From Burkholderia pyrrocinia (GTDB taxonomy: Bacteria; Pseudomonadota; Gammaproteobacteria; Burkholderiales; Burkholderiaceae): 64,000 nt of DNA. Below the pieces are notes generated by a model. The model ran no database searches. It was not told the DNA's origin and was given only the letters and a program-made list of their open reading frames with translations. A program made the translations under genes and the position numbers. This document shows positions 1 to 9,720 of the stretch, in pieces (position 1 is the first letter of the stretch; each line of letters starts with the position of its first letter). The stretch covers positions 744,001 through 808,000 of the forward strand of contig NZ_CP094459.1 of NCBI RefSeq assembly GCF_022809715.1. Direction: 5' to 3'.

Positions 1-657
1 CTTGCCGCCCTGAGCGGCCGCGAGCACGTAGCACTGGTTCTCGACGGCCCGCGCGCGCAGCAGCGTTTCCCAGTGCGCGCGGCCCGTCGTATACGTAAAC
101 GCGGACGGGACGACGATCATCGCGCAGTCGCCCATCCTGCGATACAGCTCCGGAAAGCGCAGATCGTAACAGACCGACAGGCCGACCCGCCCGAACGGCG
201 CGTCGAACGCGACGACCGTATCGCCCGCGCGGATCGTGCGCGCCTCGTCGAACGACTCGTCGCCTTTCTCGAAGTTGAACAGGTGGATCTTGTCGTAGCG
301 CGCGGCCTCGTTGCCGGACGGATCGAACACGAGCGTCGTGTTCAGCACGCGATCGGGCTCCGGCGCCTTCAGCGGCAGCGTGCCGCCGATCACCCAGATG
401 CCGTGGCGGCGCGCGGCGTCAGCGAGGAAGCGCTGGATCGGGCCGTCCTGGTAGGGTTCGGCGAGCGCGAGCTTGTCGGTGTCGCGGTGGCCCATGAAGC
501 AGAAATACTCGGGCAGCAGCACGAGCTGCGCGCCTTCGCCGGCCGCTTCCGCGATCAGGCGGCGGGCTTCGGCGAGATTGCGCGTGACGTCCGGCGTGCT
601 CACCATCTGCAGCGCGGCGACCCGAAAGGGCGTGGCGGAACGGGTGTGGTCGGTCAT
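1..657 (-). CDS. Carbon-nitrogen hydrolase (nitrilase superfamily), 3' part missing
   Basis: Amidase of the nitrilase superfamily, which hydrolyses a C-N bond of an unidentified small amide (Nit1/Nit2-type enzymes clean up deaminated glutathione or omega-amides). The visible 219 residues start at an ATG read leftwards from 657 and contain the complete catalytic triad: Glu in LLPEYF (about residue 50), Lys in YDKIHLF (about 123) and Cys in SVCYDLRFPE (about 163). The gene runs off the left end of the window, so about 50-60 C-terminal residues are missing. It lies 51 bases downstream of the large YhdP-like gene in the same direction, and is probably co-transcribed with it. Substrate cannot be told from sequence. 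Confidence 0.9.
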   Translation of the reverse strand, partial: MTDHTRSATPFRVAALQMVSTPDVTRNLAEARRLIAEAAGEGAQLVLLPEYFCFMGHRDTDKLALAEPYQDGPIQRFLADAARRHGIWVIGGTLPLKAPEPDRVLNTTLVFDPSGNEAARYDKIHLFNFEKGDESFDEARTIRAGDTVVAFDAPFGRVGLSVCYDLRFPELYRRMGDCAMIVVPSAFTYTTGRAHWETLLRARAVENQCYVLAAAQGGK

Positions 658-708
658 CGCGGGATCGGTTGCGTCATAAATGGGGTGCGGCCCGGCAGCG
701 CGCGGAAC

Positions 709-3700
709 TCAATGGTTCGTTGCATCGGCCGGACCGTGATTCATCTTACCCTGATCGCCCCGCACCCGCTCGATGTGCGGGTGCGCCCACGAGCCCGTGA
801 TCGCGTAGTCGAGCGCGAACGCGCGCGACAGCGTCTCCGACAGCGCGTAGTTCGCGGCCAGCACGCCGACGCCGAGCAGCGGATTGACGATCGCGGCTGC
901 GATCGCCGCCGTGCCGGCGCCGATCTTCGGGGCGACGTGCGCGTGCAGGTCCTGCGTTTCGGCGCCGAGGTCGACCGCACCGCGCACCGTCACGTTCGCG
1001 GGCCCCGTCGTCATCGAGAAGTCGTCGGTGCGCGCGATCCCGTTCGAGATCCGGCCGGTGCCCGTGATCTTGTCGAACGGCAGCCCCTTGCCGACCACGT
1101 CGCGGAAATTCAGCGTCAGGAAGCGCGCGAGGCTCTGCAGGCTCAGTACGCCGAGCAGCTTCGCCGCACCCGGATCGACCTTCAGGATCTGCCCGTGCTC
1201 GAGGTCGAGCGCGACCTGGCCGCCGAGCGACGGGAAGTCGACCGCGGTCGGGCCGCCGCGCCAGCCGACCTTGCCCGTTACCGTGCCGTGTCCGTCCGCG
1301 AGCGTGCGCGGCAGGCCGACGCGGTCGAGCAGCGCGCCCGCGTTGTCGATGTCGAGCTTGAAGTCGAACACGGTGCGGCGCGGCGCATCGTTTTCGTCGG
1401 CGCCGCGTGCGAGCGCGCGGCGCGACGTGCGCCAGTTGCCGGTCGCCGTCAGCTTCGCGGCCGGATTCGACAGTTCCAGCTTGTCGAGCTGCCACACGGG
1501 CGTGCCGTCTTCGTCGATGTTGCGCGCGTTGACGACGAGGCGGCCGATGTCGTGGGCGCGCGCGACGACCTGGTCGACGATCAGGTCGATCGACGGTATC
1601 GGGCGGTCGGTCGGTGTCGGCAGGTTCATCGCGCGGCCGACGAGGTCTTGCTGCGCGCTGTCCGGAATCACGAGCTTCGCGAGCCGCGCGTTCAATACGC
1701 CCGCGCCGTTGTGGCCGCCGCCCGGCGCCCACGACAGGTAGCCCGACACCTGGTTCGACGCGATGTTCGCCTGCCACAGCTCGTCGACGTGCGATGCGCC
1801 GACGATCACGTTTTCCCAGTTGCGCTTGAGCAGCTTCAGCGTGCCGAAGTGGAACGCGAAGCGCTTCGGCGCGAAGCTCGCGAGATCGACGCGCGGTGCG
1901 GCCTGCGGCTCCGGCGCGCGCGGCGTGTCGGGCTTCAGCGTGCGGGCGAGCGCGAGCCACGCGTCGGCATCGAGTTCGTCGACGTCGACGGCCGCGCTCA
2001 CGCCGTCCTGCGGCATGTCGGGCATCCGGTGGATGCCCATCGCGCCGCGCACCGCGCGCAGCGGCTGGCCGCGCGTCGCGTCGAGCAGGTAGGTCGCGGA
2101 CACGGGGCCGAGCGTCAGGTCGGCGTGTTCGAGGCGCTTGCCGTCCGCCTGCGGCGCCGGCTGCAGCGTGAAGCTGAACGGCATCGGCGTGCCGGCCGCC
2201 TTCGCGAACGGCGCCGGGAAGTCCAGCGCGACGCCGGTCAGGTCGGAGCGCGCGGCGACGTCGGGCAGGCGGCCCGGCGTGCCGCGCACGGCGACCTTGT
2301 ACGGCGCGTCGCCGATCACATGTTCGAGCAGCGCCGCGGCCGCGCCGTGCAGGTTCAGCCCGCGCGCGGCGTCGAGCGCGAGCCGGCCGTCGACGTCCAC
2401 CGCGTACGGGCCGTGCGACCGGAAGCTGCCGTTCGCGTGTACCGGACCGCCGAGGAATCGGCCCGACAGGTCGTGCAGCGACGCGCCGGCATCGGTGAAG
2501 CGGACCTGGCCGCGCAGCGCGGACAGCGGCGGCACGCCGTCGGCCGACAGCGTGTTGCCGCCGAACGCGAGCGCGCCTTCGATGGCCGTGTGCTTGTGCG
2601 CGATGCGCTGCGGAATCGTCAGCTTGAGCGACAGCGCCGCGGGGCCCTGCGCGTCGAGACGCTGCGCCACGTGGCCGCTCATCGCGCCGAGCGAGCTGTT
2701 GTCCGCGTAGTCGAGCAGGTCGGCGAGCGGGCCGTTCGCATGGCCTTCGATCACGAGCGGCGAATCGGCCGGGCGGCCGAGATCGTCGATGCGGCCCGTG
2801 ACCTTCGTCAGCGCGACGCGCTTGTAGTGCGCGCGGCCGATGTCGAAGCGCAGCTTGTTCTGCGCGAGCTCGAACACGCCGTCGATTCCGTCGAGCGCCG
2901 GCCAGACGCTCGGCGTGCCGTTCGCGAGCTTGCGCGGCGGATACGGCGTCGGCTCGAAGCGGCCGCCGGTGAACGGCGCGACGATGTGGAACACGCCGGC
3001 GTCCGGCTCGTGTTCGAACGGGAATTTCTCGAGCGGGCCGCGGGCGACGATCGACGCGCCCTTGGTCACCTTGCCGTCCTGCAGCGCGTGGCCGAGATAG
3101 TTGCGCAGGTGCTCGGACATCCCGGTCGGCAGGTAGCGCGGAATGCGCGCCACCGACGCGCGCGCGAAATCGGCGCGCAGGTCGAGCGAGCCGCGGCCGT
3201 GGCCGGGGTTCGTGTACGAGCCCGACACCGCGATTTCTGCATCGGGGTTCGAGACGAGCAGGTCGGGCAGCGTCACGTCGACGCGCGCGTGCTTGTCGCC
3301 GGGCACGGGCGTGACCACCCATTTGGCGTTGCCGCGCAGCCGGTCGAACGTCAGGCGCGGCTCGTCGAACTCGCCGGGCACCGTGACGGCTGCGTTGACC
3401 GTGTCGAAATGCGCGGCGCCGCCCGTCTCGTTCGCATCGACGCGGCCCCACAGGTTCTCGACGCCCGGCCAGCCGGCACGCGGGTGGCCGCGCGGCGACA
3501 GGCCCGGCGGCGGCTCCTGCGCGGCGAAGCTGATGCCCTGCAGGTCGCCGAGGAAGCGGTAGCGGACGATCGGCGCGGCGCCGGTGCGCCGCTCCTCGTC
3601 GGCGAGTTCGGCCCGCGCGGGTTTCGCGCGCTCGACCTCGATGTGATAGTTCGACACCATCCCGCGCGGGTCGATCTTGACCAGCTCGTTGCGCAGGTGC

Positions 3701-4908
3701 GCCGGCAGCGGCAGCCCGCGGATGAATTCGCTGAGGATGCCGAGATCGACGCGGTCGCCGACGACGCTGATCAGTTGCCCCTGGCTGGCCGTCGGCACGC
3801 GGTAGCGGGCCGTCAGCGTCGACAGCGCGAGCGAGCGCGCGAGCGGCGTGCCGTCCGGCAGCGGCGGCTGGCCGAGTTCCGCGTTGAAGCGCGTCAGGTG
3901 CAGCGTGTAGTCGTGGCCGGCATCGAGCACCATGTCCCAGCCGAAGCCGACCGTCGGCACGTCGAGCCGCGGTTGCGTCGGACGCACGCGCAGCGCGACG
4001 TCGGCACCCTGCAGGTCGCCGCCCGCCGAGCGCAGGTGGCCGTCGCTGAAGGTCGCCCAGATCGCGTTGTCGATCCGGCCCGCGTGGATCATGAGCGGTA
4101 TGTCGAGGTAGCGGGCGAGCGTCTGCAGATCGACGGGGCCCGTCGACAGGTACGCGTCGCCGGTCCAGTTCGACGGCTTGCCGACCGGCGCGAGCGCCTT
4201 GTGCGTGAAGCGCGCGCGGAAATCGAGCGGGCCGAGCAGCAGCGTGCCGTTCGCGGGCGCCTGCAGCGCGGCCCTGTGTACGCGACCGTGGTTGAGCACC
4301 GCGATCCGGATGCCCGACAGCACGAGTTCCGGCGCGTCGTGCTGCGCGTCGCGCCAGCGCAGCGTGCCGCCGCGCAGCACGATCGCTTCCTGCCTCAGCA
4401 GCCACGTGCCGAACGTGTCGCTGCCGCCGTGGGTGGTCGCCACGCCGACGCCCGCGACGCTCAGCGAGCCGTCGGCCGCGCGCGCGACGACGAGGTCGGG
4501 CTGGTCGACGATCAGGCTCGACAGCGCGGGCGACAGCCGCAGCAGCGACATCCACGACAGCGCGGCCGTCGCATGCGGCACCGACAGCGCGACCTTGCCG
4601 TCGCGGCCGCGGATCGTCAGGTTCGTGAGTTCGACGCCCGGCTGCATGCCGGACCAGTTCGGGGAAAGCTTGCCGATCGAAAGCTGCGCGTGGAGCTTGT
4701 CGGAGACGACGCGCTCGATGCGCGGGCGGAATTCGTCGATGCGGGGCAGCAGCACGTAGCGCAGCCCGAGGAACGCGCCGGCCGCAACGAAGTAAGTGCC
4801 GATCCCGACGGCCAGCGTCACCTTGAACACGCGACGCAGGACTGGATGATCGTGCTTCGGAGGTCCCGCTTCGGGCGCAGCTACGGCGGATTCCTGACGG
4901 TCGGACAT
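709..4908 (-). CDS. YhdP family protein (AsmA-like, 1399 aa)
   Basis: Very large envelope protein of the YhdP/AsmA-like superfamily. In E. coli YhdP works with TamB and YdbH in moving phospholipid between inner and outer membrane. One N-terminal membrane anchor is visible at about residues 28-50, followed by a long periplasmic part with the family's repetitive beta-rich pattern and a C-terminal AsmA-like domain ending in a glycine/alanine-rich hydrophobic segment (IGAGTAAIAAAIVNPLLGVG). Length (about 1,400 aa) agrees with beta-proteobacterial relatives. The first ATG after the upstream in-frame stop region, MSDRQESAV, is used as start. It diverges from glnE with 230 bases between the start codons. 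The function is by family analogy. Confidence 0.9.
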   Translation of the reverse strand: MSDRQESAVAAPEAGPPKHDHPVLRRVFKVTLAVGIGTYFVAAGAFLGLRYVLLPRIDEFRPRIERVVSDKLHAQLSIGKLSPNWSGMQPGVELTNLTIRGRDGKVALSVPHATAALSWMSLLRLSPALSSLIVDQPDLVVARAADGSLSVAGVGVATTHGGSDTFGTWLLRQEAIVLRGGTLRWRDAQHDAPELVLSGIRIAVLNHGRVHRAALQAPANGTLLLGPLDFRARFTHKALAPVGKPSNWTGDAYLSTGPVDLQTLARYLDIPLMIHAGRIDNAIWATFSDGHLRSAGGDLQGADVALRVRPTQPRLDVPTVGFGWDMVLDAGHDYTLHLTRFNAELGQPPLPDGTPLARSLALSTLTARYRVPTASQGQLISVVGDRVDLGILSEFIRGLPLPAHLRNELVKIDPRGMVSNYHIEVERAKPARAELADEERRTGAAPIVRYRFLGDLQGISFAAQEPPPGLSPRGHPRAGWPGVENLWGRVDANETGGAAHFDTVNAAVTVPGEFDEPRLTFDRLRGNAKWVVTPVPGDKHARVDVTLPDLLVSNPDAEIAVSGSYTNPGHGRGSLDLRADFARASVARIPRYLPTGMSEHLRNYLGHALQDGKVTKGASIVARGPLEKFPFEHEPDAGVFHIVAPFTGGRFEPTPYPPRKLANGTPSVWPALDGIDGVFELAQNKLRFDIGRAHYKRVALTKVTGRIDDLGRPADSPLVIEGHANGPLADLLDYADNSSLGAMSGHVAQRLDAQGPAALSLKLTIPQRIAHKHTAIEGALAFGGNTLSADGVPPLSALRGQVRFTDAGASLHDLSGRFLGGPVHANGSFRSHGPYAVDVDGRLALDAARGLNLHGAAAALLEHVIGDAPYKVAVRGTPGRLPDVAARSDLTGVALDFPAPFAKAAGTPMPFSFTLQPAPQADGKRLEHADLTLGPVSATYLLDATRGQPLRAVRGAMGIHRMPDMPQDGVSAAVDVDELDADAWLALARTLKPDTPRAPEPQAAPRVDLASFAPKRFAFHFGTLKLLKRNWENVIVGASHVDELWQANIASNQVSGYLSWAPGGGHNGAGVLNARLAKLVIPDSAQQDLVGRAMNLPTPTDRPIPSIDLIVDQVVARAHDIGRLVVNARNIDEDGTPVWQLDKLELSNPAAKLTATGNWRTSRRALARGADENDAPRRTVFDFKLDIDNAGALLDRVGLPRTLADGHGTVTGKVGWRGGPTAVDFPSLGGQVALDLEHGQILKVDPGAAKLLGVLSLQSLARFLTLNFRDVVGKGLPFDKITGTGRISNGIARTDDFSMTTGPANVTVRGAVDLGAETQDLHAHVAPKIGAGTAAIAAAIVNPLLGVGVLAANYALSETLSRAFALDYAITGSWAHPHIERVRGDQGKMNHGPADATNH

Positions 4909-5138
4909 GCGGCGGACGGGCGGCGATATGGTAGTTTTGCAGACTGACGTTGAAATGTATCACACGGGTTCGTGCCGGCGGCCGTTGCGGCAGCACGGCA
5001 CGGGCTTTCCGGCGCGCGGTTTCGCGGCGGACGCACGCGCGTCCCGCGATGCCGCGCCGAGTCCACGGGGCCGGCCGGCAGCGGGGCGCGCACGCGTATG
5101 CCCGCGCCGGCCGGCCTTACCGCCAGGCCCGCTTCTCG

Positions 5139-7940
5139 ATGACCGACGCTTCCGCCCTGATCAGCACGTCCTATTCCCGTTATATCGCGCGCGCGGCCGC
5201 CGCGCGGCCCGCACTGGCCGAGCAGGTGGCCGCGTGGGCCGCCGCGCCGCTCGCCCGCGCGCAACTCGATGCGCGCCTCACCGAACTGCTCGCGATGCCG
5301 GACGGCGCGGCCGCGCCGTCCGAGGAGCAACTGAAGCGCGCGCTGCGGCAACTGCGCGCCGAGGCGTTCGGCGCGATCGCGGAGCGCGACCTGCGCGGGC
5401 TGGCGGACGTCGCCGAGGTGACGGGCGCGATGACCGATCTCGCCGAAGTGGCCGTGCAGCGCTCGCTGGCGCTGCTGTCGGCCGAACTCGAGGCGCAGTA
5501 CGGCGAGCCGCGCGGCGCCGACGGCCAGCGCGTCGTGCTCGGCGTGGTCGGGATGGGCAAGCTCGGCGGCCGCGAGCTGAACGTGTCGTCGGACATCGAC
5601 CTGATCTTCGTGTACGAGGACGACGGCGAGACGACCGGCGGCGCGCGCGCGCCGCTGTCCACGCAGGAATACTTCACGCGGCTCGGCCGGCGCCTGATCG
5701 GCGTGCTGTCCGAGGTCACGGCCGACGGCTACGTGTTTCGCGTCGACATGCGGCTGCGCCCGAACGGCGATTCGGGGCCGCTCGTGTGCAGCATCGGGAT
5801 GCTCGAGGAATATTTCTACGTGCAGGGGCGCGAGTGGGAGCGCTATGCATGGATCAAGGGGCGGCTCGTGTCGGAAGGCGACAGCGACGCGGCGCGGCGG
5901 CTGGAGTCGCAGCTCGAGTCGATCGTCAAGCCGTTCGTGTATCGCCGCTATCTCGATTTCGGCGTGATCGGCGCGATCCGTTCGCTGCACCAGCAGATTC
6001 GGCAGGAAGCCGCGCGCCGCGCGTCGATGCGGCCCGACAAGGCCGACGACATCAAGCTCGGCCGCGGCGGGATTCGCGAGATCGAGTTCAGCGCGCAGGT
6101 GTTCCAGCTGATCCGCGGCGGCCAGGATGCAGAGTTCCGCGTGCGGCCGACGCTCGCGGTGCTGCGCCATGCGCAGGCGCGCGGGCTGATCGGCGAGGAC
6201 GTGTGCGCACGCCTGACCGACGCTTACACATTCCTGCGCACGCTCGAGCACCGGCTGCAGTACCGCAACGACGCGCAGACGCACGCGATGCCGGTCGAGC
6301 CCGACGAACGCGCGGCACTGGCCGCGTCGCTCGGCTTTGCCGACTATGCGGCGCTGATGACGGTGCTGGACGAGTACCGGAACTTCGTCGAGGCACAGTT
6401 CGACCAGATCTTCGCCGACAAGGTGACCGGCGCGCCCTGCGGCGCAGGCGAAGAGACGGCCGCCGCGTGGATCTGGAGCGGCGCGCTCGCCGACGACGGC
6501 GAGGACGACGCGCTCGCGGCCCGCCTCGACGGCCTCGGCTTCGCCGATCCGGCGGCGGTGCTCGCGCGGCTGCGCGCGGTCTGGCAATCGTCGCGCTACA
6601 CGGGCCTGCCGGAAAAGAGCCGGCACCGCTTCGACCGCGTTGCCCAACGCGCGCTGGAGGCCGCGCCGCGGATCGACGCCGCGCGCCGCGACGACACGAT
6701 CGTGCGCCTGTTCGACCTGCTCGAGACGGTCAGCCGGCGCGGCGTCTATCTCGCGCTGCTGACCGAATATCCGGCCGCGCTCGACCGCGTGCTGTCGGTG
6801 CTCGGCGCGACGCGCTGGGGCGGCGGTTACCTGATCCGCCACCCGCAGCTGCTCGACGAACTGCTCGACGACGAGGCGATCGCGAGCCCGTTCGACTGGC
6901 CCGCGTTCAAGGACGCGCTGCGCGCGCGCCTCGCGGCGGCCGACGGCCCCGAGCAACAGATGGACCTGCTGCGACACGCGCAGCACGCGGAGGTGTTCCG
7001 GATCCTGCTGATCGATCTCGCCGGGCAGCTGTCGGTCGAGCATGTGAGCGACCGGCTGTCCGAGCTGGCCGACGCGGTGCTCGACGTGACGATCGAGGTC
7101 GTCTGGTCGCAGCTCGCGAAGCGCCATCGCGACGTGCCGAAATTCGCGGTGATCGCGTACGGCAAGCTGGGCGGCAAGGAACTCGGCTACGCATCGGATC
7201 TCGACCTGATCTTCCTGTACGACGACCCCGACGAGCGCTCGGCGGACGTCTACACGACCTTCACACGGCGGCTCATCACGTGGCTCACGACGGCGACGGG
7301 CGCGGGCGCGCTGTTCGACATCGACCTGCGGCTGCGGCCGAACGGCGAGGCAGGGCTGCTTGTCACCGATCTCGACGCGTTCCGCCGCTACCAACTGCGC
7401 GAGGGCGACGCCGCGAATACCGCGTGGGTATGGGAGCACCAGGCGCTGACGCGCGCCCGCTACAGCGCGGGCGACGCGCAGATCGGCGCGGACTTCGAGG
7501 CGATCCGCCAGCAGGTGCTGACGACGCCGCGCGACGGCGGCGTGCTCGCGAAGGAGATCGTCGACATGCGCGGCAAGGTGTTTGCCGGCCACCCGAACCA
7601 GACCGATCTGTTCGACCTGAAGCACGATCGCGGCGGGATGGTCGACATCGAGTTCATCGTCCAGTACTGGGTGCTGCTGCACGCGTCGAGCGACGCCGAG
7701 CTGATCCGCAACACGGGCAACATCGCGCTGCTGCGCGAGGTCGCGCGCTTCGGGCTGATGGGCGCGGACGAGGCCGAACGCGTCGGCGCGGCCTACCGCA
7801 AGTACCGGAAGCTGCAGCACAAGCTGCGACTCGACGGGATGGAGAAGGCGCGCGTCGATCCGGCCGAGGTGGCCGACGAGCGGGCGGCCGTGACGGCGCT
7901 GTGGACGCGGGTGTTCGGAGCGGTCGAAACGGGCGTTTGA
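5139..7940 (+). CDS. glnE: Bifunctional glutamine synthetase adenylyltransferase / adenylyl-removing enzyme
   Basis: GlnE controls nitrogen assimilation by adenylylating and de-adenylylating glutamine synthetase in response to the PII protein. Two homologous nucleotidyltransferase domains are visible: an N-terminal adenylyl-removing domain with MGKLGG and SSDIDLIFVYEDD (about residues 137-160) and a C-terminal adenylyltransferase domain with YGKLGG and ASDLDLIFLYDD (about 674-696). Both Asp pairs needed for catalysis are present. The reading frame stays open upstream to 4950, but that extension is Arg/Ala-rich and unlike the family. MTDASALIS at 5139 gives 933 aa, the usual length. It is followed by a long perfect hairpin before the convergent recN. 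Confidence 0.95.
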   Translation: MTDASALISTSYSRYIARAAAARPALAEQVAAWAAAPLARAQLDARLTELLAMPDGAAAPSEEQLKRALRQLRAEAFGAIAERDLRGLADVAEVTGAMTDLAEVAVQRSLALLSAELEAQYGEPRGADGQRVVLGVVGMGKLGGRELNVSSDIDLIFVYEDDGETTGGARAPLSTQEYFTRLGRRLIGVLSEVTADGYVFRVDMRLRPNGDSGPLVCSIGMLEEYFYVQGREWERYAWIKGRLVSEGDSDAARRLESQLESIVKPFVYRRYLDFGVIGAIRSLHQQIRQEAARRASMRPDKADDIKLGRGGIREIEFSAQVFQLIRGGQDAEFRVRPTLAVLRHAQARGLIGEDVCARLTDAYTFLRTLEHRLQYRNDAQTHAMPVEPDERAALAASLGFADYAALMTVLDEYRNFVEAQFDQIFADKVTGAPCGAGEETAAAWIWSGALADDGEDDALAARLDGLGFADPAAVLARLRAVWQSSRYTGLPEKSRHRFDRVAQRALEAAPRIDAARRDDTIVRLFDLLETVSRRGVYLALLTEYPAALDRVLSVLGATRWGGGYLIRHPQLLDELLDDEAIASPFDWPAFKDALRARLAAADGPEQQMDLLRHAQHAEVFRILLIDLAGQLSVEHVSDRLSELADAVLDVTIEVVWSQLAKRHRDVPKFAVIAYGKLGGKELGYASDLDLIFLYDDPDERSADVYTTFTRRLITWLTTATGAGALFDIDLRLRPNGEAGLLVTDLDAFRRYQLREGDAANTAWVWEHQALTRARYSAGDAQIGADFEAIRQQVLTTPRDGGVLAKEIVDMRGKVFAGHPNQTDLFDLKHDRGGMVDIEFIVQYWVLLHASSDAELIRNTGNIALLREVARFGLMGADEAERVGAAYRKYRKLQHKLRLDGMEKARVDPAEVADERAAVTALWTRVFGAVETGV

Positions 7941-7945
7941 ACGAG

Positions 7946-7986
7946 GGCAGAGCGCCTGCGGGCGCTTCGTCCGCAGGCGCTCTGCC
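7946..7986. terminator. 16-bp perfect hairpin between convergent glnE and recN
   Basis: Arms 7946-7961 and 7971-7986 are perfect reverse complements (GGCAGAGCGCCTGCGG in the left arm) separated by a 9-base loop. The hairpin starts 6 bases after the glnE stop and ends 65 bases before the recN stop. There is no T-run on either side, so it is not a classical intrinsic terminator. It may protect mRNA 3' ends or stop both transcripts by another route. Confidence 0.6.
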
Positions 7987-8051
7987 GTGAAAGCCGAACG
8001 GTGCGAGCCCGTTCGGCGTGGGCGGGACAGTGGGACAGCCCGACGGCCGCG

Positions 8052-9701
8052 TCAGGCCGCCAGCATTTCCTTCGCGTGTTTGCGCGTCGTCGCCGTGATC
8101 TCGAGCCCGCCGAGCATCCGCGCGACTTCCTCGATCCGGTTGGCGCGATCGAGCGCGACGACTGTCGACACCGTGCCGCCGCGGTCGTCGGCACCCTTCG
8201 CAACCTGGAAGTGGTGGTCGCCGCGCGCGGCGACCTGCGGCAGGTGCGTCACGCACAGCACCTGGCGGTCGCGCCCGAGCTGGTGCAGCAGGCGGCCGAC
8301 CACTTCGGCGACGCCGCCGCCGATCCCCGTATCGACTTCGTCGAAGATCAGCGTCGGCGTCGGGCTCGCCGCGCTCGCGATCACGGCGAGCGCGAGGCTG
8401 ATCCGCGCGAGCTCGCCGCCCGACGCGACCTTTGCGAGCGGCCGCAGCGGCACGCCGGCATGCCCGGCGACCCGGAACTCGACCTGCTCGAGCCCGTGCG
8501 GGCCGCCGTCGGCGAGCGGCACGAGCGCGACTTCGAAACTTCCGCCTGCCATCGACAGTTCCTGCATGCCGGCCGTGACGGCCGTGCCCAGCGCCTTGGC
8601 GGCCTGCGCGCGCGCCTTCGACAGGTGTTTCGCGTCGGCGAGATAGGCTTCCCGCGCCTTGGCCTGCACCGCCTCGAGCGCGCCGAGATCGGCGGCCGCG
8701 TCGAGCGCGGCGAGCTGCGCGCGGCGAGCCGCATGTTCTTCGTGCAGCGTGTCGGGCGGTAGCCGGAACTTGCGGGCGGTCGAGTGCAGCGCATCGAGAC
8801 GCGTTTCGACCTGCGCGAGCCGCTCGGGATCGAGATCGACGCGCTGCGCATAGTGCGACAGCGAATAGACGGCTTCCTGCAGCTGGATTTCGGCCGGTTC
8901 GAGCGACGCGAGTGCGTCGCCGAGCGCGGTGTCGTAGTCGGCGAGGCTGCGCAGCTTCGACACGATCGCGCCGAGCTGCGCGAGCATCGCGTCGTCGGAC
9001 TCGGACAGCGCGTTGAGCGCGCCGCGCACGCCTTCGATCAGGTTCGCCGAATGCGACAGGCGCTTGTGCTCGTTGCTGACTTCGTCCCATTCGCCGGCTT
9101 GCGGCGCGAGCTTGTCGAGCTCCGCCAGCTGCCACGCGAGCTTTTCGCGTTCGAGCTGCAGCTCGCGCTCGTGCGCCTTCGCGGCGTCGATCGCCTGCGT
9201 CGCGTCACGCCAGACGCGCCACGCGCGCGCGACGTTCGCTGCATCGGCGACGAGCCCCGCGTGCGTGTCGAACAGCTCGCGCTGCGCGTCGGGCCGCATC
9301 AGCAACTGGTGCGCGTGCTGGCCGTGGATGTCGACGAGCATCTCGCCGAGTTCGCGCAGTTGCGCCAGCGTCGCGCTGGTGCCGTTGATGAACGCGCGCG
9401 ACCGGCCGTTCGCGTCGATCACGCGGCGCAGCATCACGGTGTCCTCGGCGTCGAACGCGTGTTCGTCGAGCCAGCGCGCGACGCGGTCGTGCGGCGTGAA
9501 TTCGGCCGTGATGTCGGCGCGGCCGCAGCCGGTGCGTACGACGCTCGCGTCGGCACGTTCGCCGAGCGCGAGGGCGAGGGCGTCGATCAGGATCGATTTC
9601 CCGGCGCCGGTTTCACCGGAAAAGACGGAAAAGCCGCTGTCGAATTCGAGATCGAGCGCGGCCACGATGACGAAGTCGCGGATCGAGAGGTGGCGGAGCA
9701 T
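8052..9701 (-). CDS. recN: DNA repair protein RecN
   Basis: SMC-like ATPase that acts early in recombinational repair of double-strand breaks. The Walker A motif GETGAGKS is at about residues 29-36, a central coiled-coil section rich in Ala, Arg and Glu spans about 150-370, and the C-terminal half has the ABC signature region (KVASGGELARI) and Walker B (TLIFDEVDTGIGG). 549 aa is the usual RecN length. It follows nadK by 19 bases in the same direction, an arrangement seen widely in beta- and gamma-proteobacteria. I looked upstream for a LexA box but did not find one; expression may come from the nadK promoter. Confidence 0.97.
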   Translation of the reverse strand: MLRHLSIRDFVIVAALDLEFDSGFSVFSGETGAGKSILIDALALALGERADASVVRTGCGRADITAEFTPHDRVARWLDEHAFDAEDTVMLRRVIDANGRSRAFINGTSATLAQLRELGEMLVDIHGQHAHQLLMRPDAQRELFDTHAGLVADAANVARAWRVWRDATQAIDAAKAHERELQLEREKLAWQLAELDKLAPQAGEWDEVSNEHKRLSHSANLIEGVRGALNALSESDDAMLAQLGAIVSKLRSLADYDTALGDALASLEPAEIQLQEAVYSLSHYAQRVDLDPERLAQVETRLDALHSTARKFRLPPDTLHEEHAARRAQLAALDAAADLGALEAVQAKAREAYLADAKHLSKARAQAAKALGTAVTAGMQELSMAGGSFEVALVPLADGGPHGLEQVEFRVAGHAGVPLRPLAKVASGGELARISLALAVIASAASPTPTLIFDEVDTGIGGGVAEVVGRLLHQLGRDRQVLCVTHLPQVAARGDHHFQVAKGADDRGGTVSTVVALDRANRIEEVARMLGGLEITATTRKHAKEMLAA

Positions 9702-9720
9702 GGTGTCGGGCGGTGGGGCG

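Noticed and set aside
73..4947. Very long open frame on the plus strand opposite the YhdP-like gene
   Set aside because: Arg-rich, low-complexity translation typical of the antisense frame of a high-GC gene; the minus-strand frame has clear YhdP features.
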